In this document: positions 1 through 5,063 of the stretch, in pieces
Numbering within the stretch: the stretch's first letter is position 1
How the letters are laid out: each line of letters starts with the position of its first letter
Assembly (NCBI GenBank): GCA_035291705.1
Contig: DATDRM010000015.1
Span: 1-8,136, forward strand
DNA: 8,136 nt
Origin: DATDRM01 sp035291705
Lineage (GTDB): Bacteria; Chloroflexota; Anaerolineae; Anaerolineales; UBA4823
Direction of reading: 5' to 3'
Notes under the pieces: model-generated
What the model saw: the letters and a program-made list of their open reading frames with translations, nothing else
The model's database searches: none
What the model was told of the DNA's origin: nothing
Position numbers and translations under genes: made by a program

Positions 1-939
1 TCCCGACCGGCAATACCCTGGCGAAAGGTCAAAGACAGACTGGCCGAGAAGTCATTCTTTGTTATGTCGCTGGTGCCGATCCTGCTAGTCATCTTGATTA
101 TCCTGGCTTTGCTGCTGCGCACCCGTCCGATTCTGGAAGCCGAGCCTTTCATCGATTTGATCTTCGGGCGGACCTGGAAGCCGCTCAAGGGCGAATTTGG
201 TTTTTACCCCTTTATCGTCGGTACGTTTTGGGTGACAGTCGTGGCGATGATCCTGGCAGTGCCGCCCAGCTTGCTCACCGCCATTTACCTGGCTGAATAC
301 GCCCGGTCATCCACTCGTTCGATTATGAAACCCCTCCTGGACTTGCTGGCCGCTATCCCCTCCGTGGTTTACGGCGTTTGGGGATTGCTCGCCATTGTCC
401 CCTGGGTTCAAGATCATCTGAATCCCTCCTTGAGTCGTTGGCTGGGTTTCCTGCCGCTCTTCGTCTCGGATAATCCCACCGGCTACAGCATCCTGGCTGG
501 CGGCATCGTCCTGGCTGTCATGGTCATCCCCTTTATTGTCGCCGTGACTTTTGAGGTCATGCGCACCGTCCCCGATGGTTACCGGGAAGCTTCCCTGGCG
601 ATGGGCGCCACACGCTGGCAGACCATCAAGTCAGCCGTGCTGCCCCAGGTCCTGCCTGGCATCCTGGCGGGTGTAGTGTTGGGCTCTTCGCGCGCCCTGG
701 GCGAAACCATGGCGGTGCTGATGGTGGTCGGGAACGTCGCCAAAGTACCCAGCTCGATCTTCGATCCGGCTTATCCTCTGCCCGCACTGATCGCCAACAA
801 CTACGGGGAGATGCTGTCCATTCCCCTTTACGATGCCGCCTTGTTAGGCGCCGCACTGATGCTTTTGCTGATCGTGATGACCTTTAATATCCTGTCCACT
901 CTGGTGCTGCATAGACTTACCCGGAGGTCGCTGGTATGA
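1..939 (+). CDS. pstC: Phosphate ABC transporter permease PstC (5' partial)
   Basis: One of the two inner-membrane channel subunits of the PstSCAB high-affinity phosphate importer. The frame is open from base 1, giving 312 visible residues. The ATG at 64 has no ribosome binding site in front of it, and the 21 codons before it (WRKVKDRLAEKSFF...) look like the charged N-terminus that precedes the first membrane helix in PstC. The true start is therefore upstream of the window. Hydrophobic segments lie near visible residues 22-40, 70-97, 110-135, 160-185 and 275-303. The EAA loop that docks on the ATPase is at about residues 194-221 (REASLAMGATRW...LPGI), followed by the typical SSRALGETMAVLMVVGN. 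The stop overlaps the pstA start in ATGA, indicating translational coupling. Family call is firm. PstC rather than PstA is supported by gene order and the ALGETMAV motif. Confidence 0.93.
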   Translation, partial: SRPAIPWRKVKDRLAEKSFFVMSLVPILLVILIILALLLRTRPILEAEPFIDLIFGRTWKPLKGEFGFYPFIVGTFWVTVVAMILAVPPSLLTAIYLAEYARSSTRSIMKPLLDLLAAIPSVVYGVWGLLAIVPWVQDHLNPSLSRWLGFLPLFVSDNPTGYSILAGGIVLAVMVIPFIVAVTFEVMRTVPDGYREASLAMGATRWQTIKSAVLPQVLPGILAGVVLGSSRALGETMAVLMVVGNVAKVPSSIFDPAYPLPALIANNYGEMLSIPLYDAALLGAALMLLLIVMTFNILSTLVLHRLTRRSLV

Positions 940-1814
940 AAGAGAGGCATTTCCAAAGGCGCCACCTTCACAGGCGCCATGTCGAAGAAGGCATTGTCAA
1001 AGCCCTGATGGTGCTGTCCTTCATGCTGTTGGCCGGCAGCCTGGGCTTTATCCTCATCACCATCCTGATTAAAGGCCTGCCAGCCCTCAATTGGGATATG
1101 TTGACGAAGACGCCGCAAGGCGGCTTCTACCTTGGAAAAGAAGGCGGCATCCTCAACGCCATTATCGGTTCCCTCTACCTGGCGGGCGGTGCCACCCTGC
1201 TTGCGATCCTGGTCAGCTTACCCCTGGCCCTTTACCTGGGTACCTACGTCCGCCGTGCGCGATGGGCCGACTTCGTCCGTCTTTCCATGGATATCCTGTG
1301 GGGCATTCCCTCCATCGTATACGGCGCATTCGGTTTCACCATCATGCTCGCCCTGGGCATGCGCGCATCGCTCCTGGCGGGCATCCTGGTTCTGACCCTG
1401 CTGGAATTTCCGATCATGACGCGCGCCATCGAAGAGGTCGTCCGCATGGTGCCACACGACCTGGAGCAAGCCTCCTATGCTTTGGGATCGACCCGCCTGG
1501 AGACCGCTCTGCGCGTGGTAACCCGCCAGATGTTGCCCGGCATCGTCACCGCCATTCTGCTGGCTTTCGGGCGCGGCATCGGCGACGCCGCCTCGGTCCT
1601 GTTCACCGCTGGTTTCACCGACCGTATCCCGACCTCGCTGTTCCAACCGGTCGCTTCGCTGCCCCTGGCCGTCTTCTTTCAGCTGAGCACCCCCTTCCCA
1701 GAAGTGCAGCAGCGCGCCTATGCCTCCGCCTTGATCCTGACGGCCATCGTGCTCATCATCAGCTTCGGCTCACGCTGGCTGGCTACGCGCTTGGGTCGCA
1801 ACATTATTAAGTAG
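936..1814 (+). CDS. pstA: Phosphate ABC transporter permease PstA
   Basis: Second channel subunit of the phosphate importer, 292 residues, a normal length for PstA. The ATG overlaps the pstC stop by 4 nt (ATGA), and GGAGG at 923-927 sits 8 nt upstream, so the start is well supported. A basic, His/Arg-rich N-terminus (residues 1-17) precedes the first helix (about 20-47). The PstA hallmark GGILNAIIGSL is at residues 70-80, WGIPSIVYGAFGF at 122-134, and the EAA loop at about 176-204 (LEQASYALGSTRLETALRVV...LPGI). GRGIGDAASVLFTAG follows at 213-226, where PstA proteins usually have RAIGETAPLL; here Glu of the GET motif is Asp, a mild deviation. A final helix ends near residue 282. It should pair with PstC and bind PstB on the cytoplasmic side. 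Confidence 0.93.
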   Translation: MKERHFQRRHLHRRHVEEGIVKALMVLSFMLLAGSLGFILITILIKGLPALNWDMLTKTPQGGFYLGKEGGILNAIIGSLYLAGGATLLAILVSLPLALYLGTYVRRARWADFVRLSMDILWGIPSIVYGAFGFTIMLALGMRASLLAGILVLTLLEFPIMTRAIEEVVRMVPHDLEQASYALGSTRLETALRVVTRQMLPGIVTAILLAFGRGIGDAASVLFTAGFTDRIPTSLFQPVASLPLAVFFQLSTPFPEVQQRAYASALILTAIVLIISFGSRWLATRLGRNIIK

Positions 1815-1824
1815 GAGATTTCCG

Positions 1825-2577
1825 ATGGACCCCCACATCCAGGTCCGCGATTTAAATGTCCATTACGCCGATAATCACGCCCTGAAAGATATCAACCTGG
1901 ACATCCCGAAGCGGCAGATCACCGTGATCATCGGCCCATCCGGTTGTGGCAAGACCACCCTGCTCAAGAGTTTTAACCGCTTCCTGGAGCTCACCGACCA
2001 GACTCGCCTCTCAGGGCAGGTACTGATCGACGGTATAGACATTTACGCCCCCGGCATGGACGTAACCGAGATCCGCAAAAAGGCCGGCCTGCTGGCGCAG
2101 CGGCCTTTCCCTTTGCCCATGTCGATCTATGATAACGTCGCATATGGCATGCGCATCCATGGCATCCAGAAAGGACGCGCGCTTGACGCGGCGGTGAGCC
2201 GTTACCTGGAGATGGCTGGCCTGTGGGAGGAAGTCAAGGACCGCTTGCACCAGCCCGCCGCCCGTTTATCTATCGGGCAGCAGCAGCGCCTGTGCCTGGC
2301 ACGTGGCTTGGCCGTCGAACCCGAAATCATGTTGGGGGATGAACCAACCTCCGCCCTGGACCCCTTCTCCGCTCAGCACATCGAGCGCAAATTGCTGGAT
2401 CTGAAACAGCAGTACACCATCGTGCTGGTGTCGCACATCCTGCGCCAGGCCAAGCGCCTGGCGGACTACATCGTCTTCATGTATTTGGGCGAGCTGGTCG
2501 AACACGGCCCCGCCCACGAAGTCTTCGAACACCCCCGTCAGGAACGCACCCGCGCCTATCTGGAAGGGCTTATCTAA
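1825..2577 (+). CDS. pstB: Phosphate ABC transporter ATP-binding protein PstB
   Basis: Cytoplasmic ATPase that powers phosphate import, 250 residues. The ATG is preceded by AGGAG at 1813-1817 with 7-nt spacing, overlapping the pstA stop. Visible motifs: Walker A GPSGCGKT (37-44), Q-loop Gln92 within AQRPFPLPMSIYDNVAYGMR (the SIYDNVAYG string is a strong PstB mark), ABC signature LSIGQQQR (148-155), Walker B IMLGDE (168-173, catalytic Glu173), D-loop SALDP (176-180), and H-loop His204. The C-terminal HGPAHEVFEHP...TRAYLEG is also PstB-like. Departures from the usual family pattern are LSIGQ instead of LSGGQ, a Gly before the Walker B Asp, and LVSHILRQAKRLADY where TH-N-QQA-RVSDY is usual. All catalytic residues remain, so it is probably active. 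The gene ends 2 bp from the convergent flavoprotein gene, with no phoU following. Confidence 0.92.
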   Translation: MDPHIQVRDLNVHYADNHALKDINLDIPKRQITVIIGPSGCGKTTLLKSFNRFLELTDQTRLSGQVLIDGIDIYAPGMDVTEIRKKAGLLAQRPFPLPMSIYDNVAYGMRIHGIQKGRALDAAVSRYLEMAGLWEEVKDRLHQPAARLSIGQQQRLCLARGLAVEPEIMLGDEPTSALDPFSAQHIERKLLDLKQQYTIVLVSHILRQAKRLADYIVFMYLGELVEHGPAHEVFEHPRQERTRAYLEGLI

Positions 2578-2584
2578 ATTTAGA
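2573..2584. other. Palindrome spanning two convergent stop codons
   Basis: TCTAAATTTAGA is a perfect 12-bp palindrome. It contains the pstB TAA (2575-2577) and the flavoprotein TAA read on the other strand (2582-2580), separated by 2 bp. Part of the symmetry follows automatically from two facing TAA codons. It is AT-rich and too weak to act as a terminator stem on its own. Confidence 0.5.
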
Positions 2585-3713
2585 ACCAGGCCTCCAACCG
2601 GCTGGTCTCGAAACGGCGCTTTTCTTCCAGGTACTCCGCCGAGGGCCCCTTGAGATCGACCCGCGGGCCAGGCTCGGCCAGGAACTGTCCCTGCACCAGC
2701 ATGGCCTCTCCACCCCCCACCTCCAGATAGCAGCCTCCCTCACCGCTAAAAGTGGCCTGTGACTCCAGGCCTGTTAGAGCCGCGGCGATGTGTTCGGCGG
2801 CGACCAACCCTTGGGCTTCGGCGAAGACCCCCGCCTTGGGAAGGGGCTTGCCATTGGCCATCGGGATGGTCACCGCGTCGCCGAGGGCGTACACCCCAGG
2901 GAAGCGGGTCTCCATCGTGCGGGGATCCACCTCCAGCCAACCGTCCGCGCCAGCCAGGCCAGCTTCCACCGCCACCTGTGGGGGGCGGTGCGGCGGTACG
3001 CCCAGCAGCAAGTCGAAAGGACGCGGGCCACTGGTGAAGCGTACGGCGCCTGCTTCTACCGCCCCAGCTTTATGCTCGGCTAGGAAGCGGATCCCCTGCC
3101 TTGCCAGGCGGCCTTCGATCACTTCGCAACCCGCCTCACCCAGGACCGGCAGGGACATAGGCAGCGGCGAAAACACCTCCATCTCTGCCCGCACGCCGCG
3201 CGCTTTGAAGTAAGCCTGCACCAGCATAGCGATTTCGAAGGGGGCTGGTGGGCAGGCATAAGGGATGCTGAATATACCCACCATCACTTGCCCGCCGGAA
3301 AAGTCGCCCAGGGCTGCTGCGTTACGCTGCACTTCCTGCGGGTGGTAAACATTCAGAGCATAATCGTTGAAACCAGGCACCTGCTCGGGGGCCAGCACCG
3401 TGCCTAAGGCCACCACCAGGGCGTCGGCCGCCATGCTGCGCCCGTCCACTTCCACCGAGCGGGCTTGCGGGTCTATCCGCGTTACTGTCCCTCGAATCCA
3501 ATTGATGCCCTTGCGCGCCAGGCCCGCCAGCGGGCGTTGGCCCACCTCCATGGAGCCCAGCCCGACCAGGACCCAGGTTTTGCGGAATCCGAAGCTGAAG
3601 TGGCTTCGCCGGTCGACAAGGATAATCTCATCCTGCGGGTCGAGCCTTTCCCGTAAACGGTTCGCCGCCGCCAGCCCCCCAAATCCCCCGCCCAGGATCA
3701 TCACCCGTTTCAT
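2580..3713 (-). CDS. FAD-dependent oxidoreductase, sulfide:quinone oxidoreductase / flavocytochrome c sulfide dehydrogenase type
   Basis: A 377-residue two-Rossmann-fold flavoprotein. The N-terminal MKRVMILGGGFGGLAAANRL holds the FAD-binding GxGxxG (GGGFGG, 8-13), with acidic Asp34 at the end of the second strand. A second conserved stretch is VVALGTVLAPEQVPGF (100-114), and FPGVYALGDAVTIP (271-284) carries the FAD-contacting Asp279. Cys154 in PYACPPAPFE and Cys328 in GGCYLEVGGGEA sit where SQR and FCSD proteins have their redox-active cysteine pair, so oxidation of sulfide or a related sulfur species is the favoured guess, with NDH-2-like activity as the alternative. No signal peptide is visible, so it is probably cytoplasmic or a peripheral membrane protein, unlike exported FCSD. 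The ATG has AAGGA at 3723-3727, 9 nt away. The gene lies 94 bp downstream of the hydrolase gene and may have its own promoter. Confidence 0.8.
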   Translation of the reverse strand: MKRVMILGGGFGGLAAANRLRERLDPQDEIILVDRRSHFSFGFRKTWVLVGLGSMEVGQRPLAGLARKGINWIRGTVTRIDPQARSVEVDGRSMAADALVVALGTVLAPEQVPGFNDYALNVYHPQEVQRNAAALGDFSGGQVMVGIFSIPYACPPAPFEIAMLVQAYFKARGVRAEMEVFSPLPMSLPVLGEAGCEVIEGRLARQGIRFLAEHKAGAVEAGAVRFTSGPRPFDLLLGVPPHRPPQVAVEAGLAGADGWLEVDPRTMETRFPGVYALGDAVTIPMANGKPLPKAGVFAEAQGLVAAEHIAAALTGLESQATFSGEGGCYLEVGGGEAMLVQGQFLAEPGPRVDLKGPSAEYLEEKRRFETSRLEAWF

Positions 3714-3756
3714 ACCTCACCATCCTTAGTTTTAATCAGGTTGTCGCCGCGAGGGA

Positions 3757-3784
3757 ATTTTACGCAGCGGTTTCATCCTTTGAA
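3757..3784 (-). promoter_or_regulatory. Possible sigma-70-type promoter of the flavoprotein gene
   Basis: Read on the minus strand, TTCAAA (3784-3779) and TAAAAT (3762-3757) are separated by 16 nt, matching 4/6 and 5/6 of the -35 and -10 consensus. It lies in the 94-bp gap between the hydrolase stop and the flavoprotein ATG, about 45 nt upstream of the start codon. This is a plausible but weak call; the gene could instead be read through from the hydrolase gene, since no terminator is visible in the gap. Confidence 0.28.
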
Positions 3785-3807
3785 TAGGAATGTGTTCTTC
3801 TAAACCC

Positions 3808-4830
3808 TCAAGCTGGCCTCACGTACCTTTCGAACCAGCCCAATGTCCGGCTCCAGGCATCCCGGGCAGCGTCCGGTTTATAGCGCGGCCCGGTGTCGTT
3901 GTGGAAGGCGTGATCGGCGCCAGGATAGATCACTTTTTCGTAAATCTTTCCGTTTTTCTGCATGGCTTCCTCGATCGCCGGGATGCCCTGGTTGATGCGT
4001 TGGTCGAGCTCGCCGTAGATCGCCAGCACCGCCGCCTGGATCTTTGGCACATCCTCGACCGGCGGGTGCGGACCATAGAAAGGCACCGCGGCTAATAATT
4101 CCGCCATCTGCGTGGCCACCCGCCAGGTCACGCCGCCCCCAAAGCAGAAGCCCACCATGCCCACCCGTTCAGCTTGGGCGAAAGCCTGACCTTGCAAGTA
4201 GCGCCAGCCGCTCAAGAAATCCTGGACGAACTGCTCGGGCGATATATTGCCCAACGCGCCCGGGACCTGATCTGCGCCCAGCGCCCCACTTCCTCCCAAT
4301 CGAGATAACAAGTCAACCGCCAGTGCCACGTACCCAGACTTGGCCAGGCGGCGGGTTACATCTTGAATATGTTCCGTCAGACCGCGGTTCTCGTGACACA
4401 CCAGGATGACCGGGTGGATGCCCTCGCCTTGCGGCCTGGACAGATAACCCAGCAGTGTTTCTCCATCAGCCGCGAATTCAACCGCGCCAGCCTGGATTGC
4501 CGGGTCGTCCGGGCTCACCGTACCGGCTGCTGGTGTTTCGGGGGACCTCTCTTGTGCCGGCGTCGCGCTCGCCTCGGGGCTGTCTGTCGGGGATGCGCCT
4601 GCTGTTGGCGCGCCCGTCGTGGGCGCGCCAACGGCAGGCGAAGCGGGAAGGGTGGCCTGCATGACGGGCGTGCTTTCCACCGGCGGTGCGCACGCCGCCA
4701 GGATAGAATCCGCCAGGACGAGGCTGCCCGTGACCGAAGCGATCAGCTTGAGCGCCTCGCGCCGGGACAAACGACCTTCCTCGTAATCTTCGGCGAACTC
4801 CTCTGCCAGGTATTGTTGAAAATCGTTCAT
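3808..4830 (-). CDS. Dienelactone hydrolase family protein, Tat-exported lipoprotein
   Basis: A 340-residue alpha/beta hydrolase. The N-terminus has an acidic 20-residue leader, then SRREALK (22-28), a twin-arginine motif with Ala in place of Phe, a short hydrophobic stretch, and a lipobox LAAC ending at Cys47. This predicts Tat export and lipid anchoring outside the membrane. Residues 48 to about 108 are an Ala/Pro/Thr/Ser-rich spacer. The catalytic domain (about 110-340) carries the DLH triad: Cys229 in GFCFGGG, Asp276 in YGELDQR and His307 in GADHAFHND, plus Glu147 in CHENRG, the counterpart of the Glu that primes the Cys in characterised dienelactone hydrolases. The natural substrate cannot be read from sequence; family members cleave carboxylic esters and lactones. 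The ATG has GAGGA at 4839-4843, 8 nt away. The DNA for residues 64-79 forms a long inverted repeat, listed separately. Confidence 0.85.
   Translation of the reverse strand: MNDFQQYLAEEFAEDYEEGRLSRREALKLIASVTGSLVLADSILAACAPPVESTPVMQATLPASPAVGAPTTGAPTAGASPTDSPEASATPAQERSPETPAAGTVSPDDPAIQAGAVEFAADGETLLGYLSRPQGEGIHPVILVCHENRGLTEHIQDVTRRLAKSGYVALAVDLLSRLGGSGALGADQVPGALGNISPEQFVQDFLSGWRYLQGQAFAQAERVGMVGFCFGGGVTWRVATQMAELLAAVPFYGPHPPVEDVPKIQAAVLAIYGELDQRINQGIPAIEEAMQKNGKIYEKVIYPGADHAFHNDTGPRYKPDAARDAWSRTLGWFERYVRPA
4596..4640. repeat. Near-perfect 20-bp inverted repeat with 5-nt loop inside the hydrolase linker
   Basis: Left arm 4596-4615 and right arm 4621-4640 are reverse complements at 19 of 20 positions; the one mismatch is T4603 against G4633. 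The 5-nt centre is GTCGT (4616-4620). Each arm contains GGCGCGCC. Arms plus loop are exactly 45 nt, a multiple of three, and encode roughly residues 64-79 of the lipoprotein spacer (...PAVGAPTTGAPTAGA...). Pairing stops sharply at both outer ends. In the mRNA it would form a very GC-rich hairpin. There is no T-run after it, so it does not look like a terminator. Confidence 0.9.
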
Positions 4831-4855
4831 CAGGGATATCCTCTCTACCTATAAG

Positions 4856-4878
4856 AAAATCGCCTTCCCACCAGGCGA
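4856..4878 (-). terminator. Small hairpin with T-run, possible terminator or leader hairpin
   Basis: TCGCCT (4860-4865) and AGGCGA (4873-4878) pair over a 7-nt loop. On the minus strand the stem is followed directly by TTTTC (4859-4855). It could end transcripts of the sugar operon about 170 nt past the kinase stop, or lie in the 5' leader of the hydrolase mRNA, because the hydrolase ATG is only 26 nt beyond it. The stem is short and the T-run is interrupted, so this is a weak call. Confidence 0.3.
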
Positions 4879-4882
4879 AAAA

Positions 4883-4891
4883 ATTATCGCA
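4883..4891 (-). promoter_or_regulatory. Possible extended -10 promoter element for the hydrolase gene
   Basis: On the minus strand TGCGATAAT reads as an extended -10 (TGn then GATAAT, 5/6 to TATAAT). No good -35 is found 16-18 nt upstream. Transcription from it would begin at the hairpin at 4860-4878 and give a leader of roughly 45 nt before the hydrolase ATG. Confidence 0.22.
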
Positions 4892-4960
4892 TGGAATTCT
4901 AACATGCTTTTCGGATATATTCTGTCCACATAGTAATTGGGAGGATTTCGTCTTTTGTCT

Positions 4961-4972
4961 CAACAATTGTTG
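4961..4972. promoter_or_regulatory. 12-bp perfect palindrome, operator candidate
   Basis: CAACAATTGTTG is a perfect palindrome in the 216-bp gap between the kinase stop and the hydrolase start, about 130 nt upstream of the hydrolase ATG and 75 nt upstream of the -10-like element. Symmetry stops at the flanking bases. It has the size and form of a dimeric repressor or activator site, but no regulator gene is in the window and only one copy is seen. The rest of the gap (4831-5046) shows no ORF and no other clear signal. Confidence 0.3.
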
Positions 4973-5046
4973 TCAGCAGATATAGCAGGCCAAAGGAATA
5001 CCAGTCGATTTCAGGCCTATGATTCGATTACCCCCCTTCAATGATA

Positions 5047-5063
5047 TCAGGCAGACCGCCTGA
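5047..5063 (-). other. Hairpin over the kinase stop codon
   Basis: TCAGGC (5047-5052) and GCCTGA (5058-5063) are perfectly complementary over a 5-nt loop. The minus-strand stop codon TGA is part of the stem. No T-run follows on the minus strand, so it is not a standard terminator. It may act as a weak 3'-end or pausing structure, or be chance. Confidence 0.25.

Noticed and set aside
64..66. ATG at 64 as the start of pstC
   Set aside because: No ribosome binding site precedes it and the frame is open to base 1 with PstC-like N-terminal residues, so the gene begins outside the window.
956..988. Repeated GGCGCC near the pstA start
   Set aside because: A 6-bp palindrome repeated once in GC-rich coding DNA; no further structure supports a function.
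1091..1810. 239-codon + strand frame inside pstA
   Set aside because: Shadow of pstA in another frame: Pro/Arg/His-rich, no family features, no ribosome site, while pstA itself is clearly conserved.
2752..3213. Open frames on the + strand opposite the flavoprotein gene
   Set aside because: GC-rich antisense shadows with no recognisable motif; the minus-strand flavoprotein has full family motifs.
4363..4854. 163-codon + strand frame opposite the hydrolase gene
   Set aside because: Arg/Cys-rich antisense translation through the GC-rich linker, no recognisable domain.
4981..5020. AGGCC/GGCCT inverted pair and repeated CAGGCC in the intergenic gap
   Set aside because: Only 5-6 bp with a 22-nt loop; common by chance.
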